Assembly: GCA_965242915.1 (NCBI GenBank)
Contig: CBDETN010000028.1
Location: 248,001-312,000, forward strand
Source: CAJXII01 sp965242915
GTDB taxonomy: Bacteria > Campylobacterota > Campylobacteria > Campylobacterales > Arcobacteraceae
DNA: 64,000 nt
Direction: 5' to 3'
Position 1 is the first letter of the stretch. Each line of letters starts with the position of its first letter. Made by a program: the position numbers and the translations under genes. Shown here in pieces: positions 50,929-60,355 of this stretch. The notes under the pieces were generated by a model that was not told where the DNA came from, did not search any database, and saw nothing but the letters and a program-made list of their open reading frames with translations.

Positions 50929-52253
50929 ATACCCCAAGAAAATAAGAACGAAAAAATAAGATTCTTATTCCTAAAAAGTTAAAATAATAAAATATTTAAT
51001 AGGGGTAAAAAATGAGTACAAAAAGAAGAATATTTACAGCAAAATTTAAAACAAAAATTGTTTTAGAAGTTTTAAAAGGTGAAAAGACTTTAAATGAGAT
51101 AGCAAGTAAAAATAATATAACACCTAAAAATATCCAAAATTGGAAGAAGATATTTTTGGATAATGCAGAGTTGGCAATGGAGCCTGCAAAGGCTATCAAA
51201 GAATATAAAGACGAAAACTTAAAATTACAATCTAAAATAGATGATTATGCAAAGATAGTAGGTAAAATGACAGTTGAAAAGGAATGGCTTGAGGGAAAGC
51301 TACAAAGCTTGGACTTATCTAATAAAAAAGAGTTGATAGAGTCTAAGCTAACATATATTTCAGTATCAACTCAATGTAAACTTATAAAATTAAATCCAAG
51401 CAGCTTATATTATAAGCCTATAGAAAATAAGCATAAAATATCACTCAAAGATAAGATAAATGATATTTATGAGCAAATACCAATATATGGAGCTTTAAAA
51501 GTTCATCAGCAACTTTTAGAAGATGGATACAATATAAGTTTGAATACTGTTTATAAATATAGACAAGAGATGGGTTTAAAGCCAATATTAGCAGTTAAAC
51601 CAATAAATCTATCAATACCAGATAAGCAACATAAAAAATACTCTTACAAGCTTAGAGGAGTTGACATAGTAAAAGCAAATCAAGTATGGAGTACGGATAT
51701 AACATATATCAAGATTAATGGCGGCATGGTTTATTTAGCAGCTATAATTGATTGGTATTCTAAAGCTGTACTATCTTGGAAAATATCCAACACTATGGAT
51801 TCAGCTTTAACAATGGATGTTCTAAATGAAGCATTATCGCTATATGGTAAACCTGAAATATTTAATACAGATCAAGGCAGTCAATACACAAGTCATATCC
51901 ATACACAGACTTTAAAAGATAATGGCATCATTATCTCAATGGATGGTAAAGGTAGAGCTACTGATAATATTTGTATAGAGAGATTCTGGCGAAGTGCAAA
52001 AGTTGAAAGAATTTATCTAAATGAATATAACACAATTAAAGAGTTAAAAACTGATGTGAAAGATTATATTGATTTTTATAATCATAAAAGATTTCATCAA
52101 ACTTTAAATTATAAAAAACCAATGAGTTTTTATTATGATAGTTTAAAAATTAATAATAAGGATTATGATAAATTAGTTGAAATTGTGGCATAAGGTAACA
52201 GGTGAAAAAGAGAATAAGGATTTAGAAAAAGTTGTCTTGTCTTCTTGGGGTAT
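50929..52253 (+). mobile_element. IS3-family insertion sequence, complete
   Basis: Imperfect inverted ends ATACCCCAAGAAAATAAG and, inverted, ATACCCCAAGAAGACAAG at the right (52236-52253) bound a single transposase gene. It sits between the IS21 fragment and an older IS3-type remnant. Confidence 0.85.
51012..52193 (+). CDS. IS3-family transposase (single ORF)
   Basis: 393 residues. An N-terminal HTH_Tnp-like part (KFKTKIVLEVLKGEKTLNEIA, ~10-50) and a coiled coil are followed by an rve integrase core with DDE residues: WSTDITYIKINGGMVYLA (D), FNTDQGSQYTS (D) and NICIERFWRSAKVERIYL (E). OrfA and OrfB functions are joined in one frame with no frameshift site. All catalytic residues are present, so it may be active. 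Confidence 0.93.
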   Translation: MSTKRRIFTAKFKTKIVLEVLKGEKTLNEIASKNNITPKNIQNWKKIFLDNAELAMEPAKAIKEYKDENLKLQSKIDDYAKIVGKMTVEKEWLEGKLQSLDLSNKKELIESKLTYISVSTQCKLIKLNPSSLYYKPIENKHKISLKDKINDIYEQIPIYGALKVHQQLLEDGYNISLNTVYKYRQEMGLKPILAVKPINLSIPDKQHKKYSYKLRGVDIVKANQVWSTDITYIKINGGMVYLAAIIDWYSKAVLSWKISNTMDSALTMDVLNEALSLYGKPEIFNTDQGSQYTSHIHTQTLKDNGIIISMDGKGRATDNICIERFWRSAKVERIYLNEYNTIKELKTDVKDYIDFYNHKRFHQTLNYKKPMSFYYDSLKINNKDYDKLVEIVA

Positions 52254-52417
52254 TATATCAATCTATATTTGAATATATAGAAGTATATTACAATAGACAA
52301 AGAATGCATAGTGCAAATAATAATTATTCACCAGTTGAGTTTGAAGAGTTAATGTTACAAAATGAAATGGCTGCTTAGAATTTATAGTTCTTAGTATGAT
52401 ATAGGGTTGACAGATCA
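52254..52417 (+). mobile_element. Older IS3-family remnant, 3' end
   Basis: 52262-52378 encodes a transposase C-terminus (FEYIEVYYNRQRMHSANN, then SPVEFEELMLQ) unlike that of the intact element. The end TGATCTGTCAACCC (inverted, at 52417) is a typical TG-start IS3/IS150 end. It has cut the gene at 52418-52451. Confidence 0.7.
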
Positions 52418-52451
52418 GTTCAGGCATAGACATATTTTTAATATCAATCAT
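52418..52451 (-). pseudogene. 5' stub of gene downstream of the wHTH regulator
   Basis: ATG at 52451 overlaps the regulator stop as ATGA and reads MIDIKNMSMPEL before the IS end at 52417. This is the start of a coupled partner gene, now lost. Regulators of this wHTH type are often followed by a nucleotidyltransferase-type toxin gene. Confidence 0.5.
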
Positions 52452-52777
52452 AATGGCTTTCCTTGTCTTCTTGGTCTTTTTCTACTCATAGTTAGTTGTT
52501 CTATTAATTGGGGTTTATAAAATTCTCTAGCTTTTAATAGTAAGTTTTTAAGTTCATCTAAAAAGGCATATCTTGGATTAAAACTATAAACAATAGTTTT
52601 ACCAATATTTTTACTAATTAATACACCACCTAATTCTAACTTTTCTAATTGCTTTTGTACGGGATCCAGTCCAATTTTATAAAAGTTTTTTATTTCAGTC
52701 GCATAGCCTGAATCATTAGCTAATATATATTGTAAAACTTGTTCTCTACATTTACTACCCAATATTGCTTCTAACAT
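52448..52777 (-). CDS. Winged-helix regulator of a lost toxin-antitoxin-like pair
   Basis: 109 residues. LEAILGSKCREQVLQYIL starts a winged helix (~1-75) with DPVQKQLEKLELGGVLIS as the recognition part and SRKRPRRQGKPL as a basic tail. Such proteins are commonly the antitoxin or regulator member beside nucleotidyltransferases. Its coupled neighbour is cut by an IS. Two AACATA...TATGTT operators lie 13-50 bp upstream of the start, so it likely controls itself. Confidence 0.72.
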   Translation of the reverse strand: MLEAILGSKCREQVLQYILANDSGYATEIKNFYKIGLDPVQKQLEKLELGGVLISKNIGKTIVYSFNPRYAFLDELKNLLLKAREFYKPQLIEQLTMSRKRPRRQGKPL

Positions 52778-52789
52778 AATATTTCCTTT

Positions 52790-52827
52790 AACATACTAAA
52801 TATGTTTTATAACATACATTATATGTT
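52790..52827 (-). promoter_or_regulatory. Tandem operators upstream of wHTH gene
   Basis: Two 17-bp palindromes, AACATACTAAATATGTT (52790-52806) and AACATACATTATATGTT (52811-52827), lie 21 bp apart, i.e. on the same face of the helix. They are positioned to repress the wHTH gene. Confidence 0.65.
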
Positions 52828-52879
52828 AATATCTATTTATTGTCAAGCTAATTTAAATCTTTATATAAAATAGTATTAT

Positions 52880-54145
52880 TTATAACTCTCCACCACTTTT
52901 AATAATATCAATCCCAAACTTATCTCTTAATTTCTGCATTGAAGCAGTAAGCTGAGATTGTTTAGTATCATCTTCATAATTTAACAGATCCATAGTCATA
53001 ATTTTATTTTCTTCAAAATTAGATAGTGAAATATTTACTTGAACAATATAGTGACTAGGATGATTATCAATCTTTTCAAATAATTTAATAATTGCTTGTT
53101 TAAAATACTGTTCATTAAATAATCTATTTGAATTAATATAATCCTTTGCTTTGCCACCAAACTGATATTTGATATTTAAAGAGTATGTCATAGGGTTATG
53201 CTTGCTTTTTAAAGCTAAGAAACTTAAATGCCGGCAAAGTATTGTAATTCTTCTTTTAACTTCAACACGGTCTAGTATAGGGTCAAAGGTACGACCTAAT
53301 CCAATTGATTTTTTAGATTGAGCTAGAGATATTTTTTCATTATCAGTTCCACATACTCTATTGTAAAGTTGAAAGCCCATTTTTCCCCAACGGTAGAATA
53401 GTTTTTTTCTTTGTTTTATATCTCCTAGTTTATGAATACCATATCTATTTAATTTTTCTTGATAACTTTTACCAATGCCGGGAAATGCTTTAATAGGTAT
53501 ATTTTTTATAAACTCATCTACTTCATCTGGCTTTATTAATTTAATACCAAAGGGTTTGGCTGCATTTGTTCCTAATTTTGCTATCCATTTAGTTTTTGCA
53601 ATACCTATTGATATTGGTAATTCTAAATCTTTTTTTATTTTATCCTTTAGTCTATTTGCAAATGAAACTACATCTTCATCTTTTATCCAACCAGTAACAT
53701 CGCCAAAAAACTCATCAATGGAAAATTGTTCAATAGATGGTATCTCTTGTTCAAGTAGTAGTTTTAATTTATGTGATAGTTCATGATAAAGTGGATAATT
53801 TGGTGGTAATACTGTAAGATTTGGACACCATCTTAAAGCTTCAGCTACTGGCATTGCAGTTTTAACTCCAAAATCTCTTGCTTCATAACTTGATGTTGTA
53901 ATGATACCTCTTACTTTTCCATCAGGATCTACAAAGTATTCTTCAAATGATTTATCACCATTAGAACTTAAAATTGAACTTGTAAAAGCACCCTCTATAG
54001 CACTTAATTGTTTAGATGATTTTTTTCTATCAAATATTGCAAGATTACTTCTTCCACCAACAGCTATTGGTATATTATCTAGTTGAGGGTTATTAATTCT
54101 ATGTGCTGCTGCAAAAAAGCAATCTAAATCTAGGTGTAAAATCAT
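52880..54145 (-). CDS. Y-family DNA polymerase (DinB/UmuC-like)
   Basis: 421 residues. The palm has HLDLDCFFAAA (Asp6, Asp8 metal ligands) and FSIDEFFGDVTG (catalytic Asp-Glu). SIGIAKTKWIAKLGTNAAKPFG, a helix-hairpin-helix (IKAFPGIGKSYQEKLNRYGI) and a little-finger domain follow. An insertion at ~35-75 (RSNLAIFDRKKSS onward) is unusual for Pol IV, and the length is above the usual ~350. Translesion synthesis. It lies among accessory genes and may be mobile. Confidence 0.9.
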   Translation of the reverse strand: MILHLDLDCFFAAAHRINNPQLDNIPIAVGGRSNLAIFDRKKSSKQLSAIEGAFTSSILSSNGDKSFEEYFVDPDGKVRGIITTSSYEARDFGVKTAMPVAEALRWCPNLTVLPPNYPLYHELSHKLKLLLEQEIPSIEQFSIDEFFGDVTGWIKDEDVVSFANRLKDKIKKDLELPISIGIAKTKWIAKLGTNAAKPFGIKLIKPDEVDEFIKNIPIKAFPGIGKSYQEKLNRYGIHKLGDIKQRKKLFYRWGKMGFQLYNRVCGTDNEKISLAQSKKSIGLGRTFDPILDRVEVKRRITILCRHLSFLALKSKHNPMTYSLNIKYQFGGKAKDYINSNRLFNEQYFKQAIIKLFEKIDNHPSHYIVQVNISLSNFEENKIMTMDLLNYEDDTKQSQLTASMQKLRDKFGIDIIKSGGEL

Positions 54146-54262
54146 AAAAGTATTTTAACCAATATTTTAAAAATTTAGAAAAAGTATGTCAATTTGTTAT
54201 GTTTTTGAGATAAAGAAAAATTATTAGCTACTATTCTTTTATAAATTAATAGAGGAGCATTG

Positions 54263-54397
54263 ATGATAGAATTAATAATATCTATTACTGTGGCAACTGG
54301 ATTGTATATTTATATAAAAGATAGACTAGCCGAAAAAAATAAAGTTAGATTTGATATATTAAGTGATAGAATTATAAATGATAATTTTAGACTTTGA
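54263..54397 (+). CDS. Small single-helix membrane protein
   Basis: 44 residues behind a strong AGAGGAG site. The N-terminal helix ELIISITVATGLYIYI is followed by a charged tail. Its 3' end overlaps the exonuclease start by 20 bp, which suggests coupling. Family unknown. Confidence 0.5.
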   Translation: MIELIISITVATGLYIYIKDRLAEKNKVRFDILSDRIINDNFRL

Positions 54398-54899
54398 AAC
54401 AAATACAACAAATGAACATGATGTGATAGAAGCTGCAGCAGTTAAAGTAGAACTAATAGGTGATGAATATATTATAAAAGATAAATTTCACAGATACTAT
54501 CTATCGAGATATCCTGTAAATCCATACTCTTATGAAGTGCATAAACTTACTCCTGAATTAATTTTAGTTCATCGAAATAAACAAAATATAAAATATTGTT
54601 CATATTTTCAAGAAGATTTAGATTTTATAGAATTTTGTAAAGATACTACAACTTTGGTTGCTCACAATATCAGTTTTGAATTGCGTCATCTTCGTGGACT
54701 TGTAGAATTTGAGAAACACTTTTGCACTATGAAAGAGAATAAACAAATAGTAAAAGCATTAAATAAAAATGGAAAGATTAAAAATCCCAAGCTAGATGAA
54801 ACTTGTTTATTTTATGGAATAGATTTTGATCCAAATGCTTATCATAGTGCAACTTATGATGTTAGTAAAACTTATGAAATATTAAAGTGTATGCAATAG
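54378..54899 (+). CDS. DEDDh 3'-5' exonuclease
   Basis: 173 residues of the DnaQ-like RNase H fold. Exo I is ILDFETNT (Asp, Glu), Exo II is VAHNISFELRHL (usually Asp, here Glu after Phe) and Exo III is YHSATYDVSKTY (HxAxxD). It has no extra domains, so it may act as a stand-alone trimming or repair exonuclease. It lies next to a Y-family polymerase gene transcribed in the opposite direction. Confidence 0.82.
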   Translation: MIILDFETNTTNEHDVIEAAAVKVELIGDEYIIKDKFHRYYLSRYPVNPYSYEVHKLTPELILVHRNKQNIKYCSYFQEDLDFIEFCKDTTTLVAHNISFELRHLRGLVEFEKHFCTMKENKQIVKALNKNGKIKNPKLDETCLFYGIDFDPNAYHSATYDVSKTYEILKCMQ

Positions 54900-55030
54900 T
54901 AAAATTAAAAGAATTTAGAATATGAAAATAATAGAAACTGTTTAAATTGAAATGGATGATTATTTGTAATTTTTAATCATTCATATTGTACAATGCGACC
55001 ATAAATAAAGTCTTGCAAGGAATAATAATA

Positions 55031-55882
55031 ATGAATATATATATTTATGCAAAAAGTGGTCACAATATAGGACTTGAGCAGGTACGAAGATGTGCTGTTT
55101 TATATAAACAACTTATCTCGTGTGACCCAATTTTATGTACTAGCGATTATAGAGCTGCAACATTTGCTAGAGATTTAGGAGTTGTTAAAGGTATAGGTAT
55201 AGATATAATTGGAAACTTGCCTAACCTTATGGAGCGAAGTGATATTCTAATATTTGATAGTGATGAACCATCACAAGAGATGCGAAAATTTATGGATGAG
55301 TATTGTACTCATTTATATGAAGTTGGTGTTGATATACCTAAAACTTTAGTTAATGATAAATTTTTTGAAAAAGGTGATCAAAGTATAAAGAAAGCTTTTT
55401 TCTTTGGGGATGATGATTATGGTGATATTTTATTAAAAGAGCTTTGTAAAGATTGTAAAAAGCTGGATATTCCATTACTTATGGGACATTATTTCTTTTT
55501 AGGAAATGAAGAAAAATTAGCACCTTATTTTAGTGATATTATTGAAGAGGAAGAATACTTTGATACTATTTTAAATACAAAATACCTTTTAACTTCATCT
55601 ATAAACAGTGTATTTGAATCTCTTGCTTCTGGGAATTGTCCTGTTTTTTATAAGCGACAAGATAAATCAGATGAGAATTTGCAATTTTTAAAAGAGTATA
55701 ATATTCCAGTTGTTGATGGTAAAAATATGAATGATATTGTAAGTAATTTTGAAGATGTAATATTAAACTATCCAAAGGTTAAAACTTTAGAAAAAACTGA
55801 TATTGAAAATATTAAAAATACTATTTGCCGAACAATAGAAATTTTTAAAGCAATTATGCCATCACTTGAAAGTAATTATTAA
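55031..55882 (+). CDS. Conserved hypothetical, GT-B/DUF-like protein
   Basis: 283 residues from the ATG at 55031 (AAGGAAT site), shorter than the longest reading. Alternating strand/helix with NIGLEQVRRCAVLYKQ, TSSINSVFESLASGNCPVFYKR and VVDGKNMNDIV suggests a nucleotide-sugar-binding or GT-B-like fold. Cytosolic. No known name; neighbours are the carA gene cluster on the other strand. Confidence 0.6.
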   Translation: MNIYIYAKSGHNIGLEQVRRCAVLYKQLISCDPILCTSDYRAATFARDLGVVKGIGIDIIGNLPNLMERSDILIFDSDEPSQEMRKFMDEYCTHLYEVGVDIPKTLVNDKFFEKGDQSIKKAFFFGDDDYGDILLKELCKDCKKLDIPLLMGHYFFLGNEEKLAPYFSDIIEEEEYFDTILNTKYLLTSSINSVFESLASGNCPVFYKRQDKSDENLQFLKEYNIPVVDGKNMNDIVSNFEDVILNYPKVKTLEKTDIENIKNTICRTIEIFKAIMPSLESNY

Positions 55883-55897
55883 ATCTTAATAATTACT
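55871..55897. terminator. Bidirectional terminator
   Basis: A 12-bp stem AGTAATTATTAA / TTAATAATTACT with a 3-nt loop and a TTTTATTTT tail, between convergent genes ending at 55882 and 55899. Confidence 0.7.
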
Positions 55898-55898
55898 T

Positions 55899-56492
55899 TT
55901 ATTTTCCTAGTAATAAATTTGTCCAATTAGTTTCTTTTTTAGTTTTTGGCTTTAGTATATCTTTATGTATCTCCTGCTTAACCTCAGTTTCTTCTATTTG
56001 TTTTTCTTCAACTTTTATTGATTTTGATTGCCTTTGATTTGTTTCGTTAGTATCTAAACTACTATTTATTTCATCTCTATACATCATTATAAATTTCTGA
56101 AATATTTCAAAATTAACATATTTTTCATATTTACCGGGGTATTTTAAATATTTATCATTTAAAAGCTGGGTATAAAGTAAAGTCAAATCAAACTCATTTT
56201 GATAATACTTTGCGATTATATTTGAATCTCTTACTAAAATATTTAAAGATACAAATTCATTATATTCATCTGGTAATAACTTTGTCAGAATTCTGGTGTA
56301 ATTTCTTTTTTGAAATTGTATATCAGCTTTATCTTGAAGGTATTGAATTTGTTGTTGAAGAGGAATAAGGTTCTCAAGCCAATTAATTATTTCTGATTTA
56401 AAATTATTGACAATAGCTTCAAAAGCACCTTTTCCCGTGTATGAAAATGTATTATTTTTAATTTGATTACTAATATTTTGAAGCTTTTTCAC
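55899..56492 (-). CDS. Conserved hypothetical protein near carA
   Basis: 197 residues, helical, Gln/Lys/Glu-rich. Residues ~1-75 may form a coiled coil (LIPLQQQIQYLQDKADIQFQ). The C-terminal ~45 residues are low-complexity and charged. No membrane or signal segment. Family not recognised. Last gene of the leftward run carA-DUF507-purA. Confidence 0.6.
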   Translation of the reverse strand: MKKLQNISNQIKNNTFSYTGKGAFEAIVNNFKSEIINWLENLIPLQQQIQYLQDKADIQFQKRNYTRILTKLLPDEYNEFVSLNILVRDSNIIAKYYQNEFDLTLLYTQLLNDKYLKYPGKYEKYVNFEIFQKFIMMYRDEINSSLDTNETNQRQSKSIKVEEKQIEETEVKQEIHKDILKPKTKKETNWTNLLLGK

Positions 56493-56528
56493 TATAAATC
56501 CTTAATAATTTTTATATCACCTACTACA

Positions 56529-57650
56529 TTATTTTACAGTTTTTGCAAATTGTGAAAATATATATTTACTTTCGTGAGGTCCCGGACTGGCTTCTGGATG
56601 ATGCTGTACTGAGAATATATTTTTATCATTATATTCTACACCTTCAATTGTATCATCGAATAAGTTTTTATGTGTAACTTTAGCAATTTCCATAATACTG
56701 TCAGGTACATTGTAATTATGATTTTGTGCTGTTATTTCGACTACATTTGAGGTATTTGCAACCGGATGATTTCCTCCATGTTGACCAAACTTTAATTTGT
56801 AAGTATCATGACCGTGTGCAATACTTAACATTTGATGACCTAAACAAATAGCAAAAATTGGAATATTTGTAGCTATTAGTTTTTTCACCTGTTCTTTTTC
56901 TTCTGTTAAAGTTAATGGATCTCCCGGTCCATTTGATAAAAATATACCGCCAATTTCACCAGCATCAAATCTAGCTATTAAGTCATCAGCTTTGAATGTA
57001 CTTGGAATTACTTCAACTTCAAGTCCAGACTCAACTAGTTCATTTAAAATATTTCTTTTAATTCCAAAGTCAATAGCCACAATCTTTTTATCACTCATCA
57101 CAGCTTTATTATATTTACCGGTTTTGCAATTCCATGCACCGCTTTTATGCATATAAGTTTCTTTAGTACTAACTTCTTTGATATAATTAATATCTTCAAT
57201 GCGTGGACTTGATTCTAATTTAGCTTTTAATTCATTTTTATTACTAATTTCAGTTGATGCTATCATCATCATAGCACCTTCATCTCTTAACATTTTTGTT
57301 AAATATCTTGTATCAATATCACAAATTCCTAAAACATCATTTGCTTTTAATAAAGCATTTAAGGTTTTTTCACCTCTAAAGTTAGAATATTTATCATTAT
57401 AACTTCTAACGAATACACCTTTACAGTGAGCAGTTTTACTTTCCATATCATCAGCATTAATACCAACATTACCAATCTCAGGCATAGTAAATGTTATAAA
57501 TTGTCCTGCATAACTAGGATCTGTGATAATCTCTTGGTAACCGGTTAAAGAAGTATTAAATACTATTTCGCCAACTTTAGTTCCTGTTGCACCAAAAGAA
57601 TTTCCTTCTAAAAAAGTACCGTTTTCTAAATATATATAAACTTTATTCAT
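56529..57650 (-). CDS. carA: Carbamoyl-phosphate synthase small subunit
   Basis: 373 residues. An N-terminal CarA-specific domain is followed by a class I glutamine amidotransferase domain with the nucleophile elbow FAICLGHQMLSIAHG and catalytic His/Glu in VQHHPEASPGPHES. Releases ammonia from glutamine for the large subunit, feeding arginine and pyrimidine synthesis. carB is not in the window, as expected where the subunits are separated in this phylum. Confidence 0.96.
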   Translation of the reverse strand: MNKVYIYLENGTFLEGNSFGATGTKVGEIVFNTSLTGYQEIITDPSYAGQFITFTMPEIGNVGINADDMESKTAHCKGVFVRSYNDKYSNFRGEKTLNALLKANDVLGICDIDTRYLTKMLRDEGAMMMIASTEISNKNELKAKLESSPRIEDINYIKEVSTKETYMHKSGAWNCKTGKYNKAVMSDKKIVAIDFGIKRNILNELVESGLEVEVIPSTFKADDLIARFDAGEIGGIFLSNGPGDPLTLTEEKEQVKKLIATNIPIFAICLGHQMLSIAHGHDTYKLKFGQHGGNHPVANTSNVVEITAQNHNYNVPDSIMEIAKVTHKNLFDDTIEGVEYNDKNIFSVQHHPEASPGPHESKYIFSQFAKTVK

Positions 57651-57662
57651 TGTTATTCTCCA

Positions 57663-58214
57663 TTATATCAGGCCTTTTTTTATTAACTCTTCTTCATACA
57701 GTCTGTTGAAAATAATATCATAATCTTCAGTACCGGGGATAAGCTTTCTTTTGTAGTTTTTAATTTTTTCATAAGCTAATGTGTCAGCTTCATCAAAACC
57801 TTTCATAAATTCTTCGATAGCCCTAAAAATTACATTTTTTACCTGATTGTCAGATACTTCAAAGTGGATAAAATCCTCTTCATACAAGTAGTCCATAATT
57901 TGATGAGAAATATCACTAAATCTATCTTCAAAATTAACAATTACATTAAATTCATTTGCAAGTCTTTTTTTAGTCATCCAAAATAGTTGTCTATAATCTG
58001 CATGGTAAAACTCGATATCTTCTTCTTGATTCTCTAAAAGATCAGCAACATGATCATCAAGTTTAGTTTCGTTAGCGATATCTTCAATAATAATTCTTTC
58101 AATTTCAGCAGTTATTGCTGCATGGTCTTTTCTAATCTCTATAAAATCACAATTTATTAAATCTTTTGTTATTTTTCTTGATATATATTGTGCGTGTTGT
58201 TTTTTTAATCTCAT
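57663..58214 (-). CDS. DUF507-family protein
   Basis: 183 residues, helical, acidic. DUF507 proteins of Campylobacterota show this RLKKQHAQYISRKITKDL start and a repeated half (~1-90, ~95-183, compare EFYHADYRQLFWMTKKRL). Function unknown. It lies 12 bp upstream of carA and 9 bp downstream of purA, an arrangement conserved in the group. Confidence 0.85.
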   Translation of the reverse strand: MRLKKQHAQYISRKITKDLINCDFIEIRKDHAAITAEIERIIIEDIANETKLDDHVADLLENQEEDIEFYHADYRQLFWMTKKRLANEFNVIVNFEDRFSDISHQIMDYLYEEDFIHFEVSDNQVKNVIFRAIEEFMKGFDEADTLAYEKIKNYKRKLIPGTEDYDIIFNRLYEEELIKKGLI

Positions 58215-58223
58215 AAATTTTCC

Positions 58224-59474
58224 TTATCTTATTATTGTATCTTCTCGTTCAGGAGAAGTTGAGATGATACCTACTTTTGTTTTTGTTAATTCTTCAATTC
58301 GTTCTATATATTCTTTTGCAGTTTGTGGAAGCTTATCAAATTCTCTACAACCTACTACACTATCCCATCCTGCAATATCTTCATACACAGGAGTTATATT
58401 ATCCATATTCGATGGTACATAATCTATGATTTTTCCATCAACCTCATAAGCTGTACATATTTTAATAGTTTCAAAACCATCTAAAACATCAAGTTTCATT
58501 AAAGATAATTGATCACAACCGTTTAATCTGCTTGCATGTCTAACTGCAACTGCATCAAACCAACCACATCTTCTTCCCCGACCAGTAGTAGTTCCTACTT
58601 CTTTACCAACATCAGCCATAGTTTCACCTGCAGTTCCAAAGTCTTCAGTAGGAAATGGTCCATTACCAACTCTTGTACAATATGCTTTTACTATTCCTGT
58701 AACAACGCCTATATCCTTTGGAGCAATTCCTAAACCAGTACAAGCACCGGCACTGACAGTTGCACTAGAAGTTACATATGGATAAGTTCCGTGGTCAATA
58801 TCCAGCATAGTACCTTGAGCACCTTCTAATAATATTTTTTTATCTGCATCTATTGCATCCCAAATCATATTTGTAGTATTTGTAATAAATGAACCTAATT
58901 TTTCATTATAATCTTCAAGTTCAGCTAAAAGTTCAGTTTCATTTGGAACTTCCACTTTTAAAGCATCAAAGATAACTTTATTTTCACTAAAATAACTCAT
59001 AATATCTTTACATAACTGCTTTGGATTTAAAAGTGCATCTGCTCTATGACCAATTCTATTTATTTTATCAGCATATGCAGGTCCAATCCCTTTCCCGGTA
59101 GTTCCAATAGCATTGTCACCTTTTAGTTTTTCACGAGCAATATCAATTAAACTATGGTATGGAAGATTTAAGTGTGCTTTGTCTGAGATAAATAATCTAC
59201 CCTCTAAAGCATCGAATTGTTCCATCTCTTTAATTATGGATTCGGGATTTACAACTACACCGTTTCCTATTATATTTATTGCCTTTGGATTTAAAATACC
59301 TGATGGGATAAGGTGTAAAGCATATCTGGTTCCATCTACCCAAATTGTATGACCGGCATTATGTCCACCTTGGCTTCTACATACCATATCATATTCCTGA
59401 GCAAGTTTATCCACTATCTTGCCTTTACCTTCATCACCCCATTGAATTCCAACGATTACGTCCGCTTTACTCAT
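58224..59474 (-). CDS. purA: Adenylosuccinate synthetase
   Basis: 416 residues, GTP-dependent first step of AMP synthesis from IMP. VGIQWGDEGKGKIVDKL (P-loop-like), QGGHNAGHTI, GNGVVVNPE, GKGIGPAYADKINR, GAQGTMLDIDHGTYPYVTSS and TTTGRGRRCGWFD are all canonical. The protein is of normal length. Confidence 0.98.
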   Translation of the reverse strand: MSKADVIVGIQWGDEGKGKIVDKLAQEYDMVCRSQGGHNAGHTIWVDGTRYALHLIPSGILNPKAINIIGNGVVVNPESIIKEMEQFDALEGRLFISDKAHLNLPYHSLIDIAREKLKGDNAIGTTGKGIGPAYADKINRIGHRADALLNPKQLCKDIMSYFSENKVIFDALKVEVPNETELLAELEDYNEKLGSFITNTTNMIWDAIDADKKILLEGAQGTMLDIDHGTYPYVTSSATVSAGACTGLGIAPKDIGVVTGIVKAYCTRVGNGPFPTEDFGTAGETMADVGKEVGTTTGRGRRCGWFDAVAVRHASRLNGCDQLSLMKLDVLDGFETIKICTAYEVDGKIIDYVPSNMDNITPVYEDIAGWDSVVGCREFDKLPQTAKEYIERIEELTKTKVGIISTSPEREDTIIR

Positions 59475-59489
59475 TTTAAACCCTTCTTC

Positions 59490-60335
59490 CTAATCTTCTA
59501 ATATTTTTAATAAATTATCTGTATATAATGCAAATCCAAGTGAACTAATCCCATCACTTTTATATCCGCCGCCTTTAGCAATTGTTAAATTATCTTTAAT
59601 TACCCGATAATAAACATCATCATAATATTTCATAGCACTATAATAAAGCGGTGAAACTATCACATTTTCATATTTTATATTTAACACAATTTGCTGCAGT
59701 TTTTCTAATTCAACTTTAATTGATGTTGGTACTTCATTAATAACATCTTTTAAATCTTCAATAGTTTTAACATAAATCAATGAAGTCAGCCAGTTGATAT
59801 TTAGTGCAAACAATGCGCCAATTTCTCCATTTTTAAAAAGATTTAAATCAATATTCAGCTCACTGCTTACTAATTTTGGGATATTTATATTTGCTACTTG
59901 AATAATTGGCTTAATATTAAGTAAATTTAAAATATCTGCATTTAAGTTAATAACATCACTTACATTATCATGCTCAATCCATTCACAACCTATCTGATAT
60001 GTTTCAGATGAAGGATATGTAAAAGTCGGCTGAATATAAAACCACTTTTTATGACTTGTGGTTCTGCCTAATCTTTTAGTGATAATTCTAACAACATCAA
60101 GAGTGCTGTCAGCTCTTAAAGCAACTTGATTATTTGATTCATCACTTATTGTAATTAGTTGTTTATCATCATCAATACTTTGGTGTTGTGAATATGAAAA
60201 GTTTGGAGTAACTATCTCTTCAAAACCAAGTTTTGAGAAAAATGCTGAAACCTTAGACTCTAAATATCTTTTTTGTTTTGCTAATTTTCCAAAATAAAGT
60301 CGACTGCCATTTGGTATTTCATGTTCAAATATCAC
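59490..60335 (-). CDS. hisZ: ATP phosphoribosyltransferase regulatory subunit (HisZ-like)
   Basis: 281 residues, a class II aminoacyl-tRNA-synthetase-like fold without anticodon domain. Segments near ALRADSTLDVVRII and FYIQPTFTYPSSETYQIG match HisZ, which activates short HisG. It is short for HisZ and lacks catalytic HisRS motifs. In histidine synthesis together with hisIE at 15 kb. 16 bp upstream of purA. Confidence 0.8.
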   Translation of the reverse strand: MIFEHEIPNGSRLYFGKLAKQKRYLESKVSAFFSKLGFEEIVTPNFSYSQHQSIDDDKQLITISDESNNQVALRADSTLDVVRIITKRLGRTTSHKKWFYIQPTFTYPSSETYQIGCEWIEHDNVSDVINLNADILNLLNIKPIIQVANINIPKLVSSELNIDLNLFKNGEIGALFALNINWLTSLIYVKTIEDLKDVINEVPTSIKVELEKLQQIVLNIKYENVIVSPLYYSAMKYYDDVYYRVIKDNLTIAKGGGYKSDGISSLGFALYTDNLLKILED

Positions 60336-60355
60336 TTTGTAACTCCTTGTGCACT

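Noticed and set aside
52263..52451. 62-codon leftward ORF
   Set aside because: Only its first 12 codons are original gene; the rest reads antisense through an IS3 remnant.
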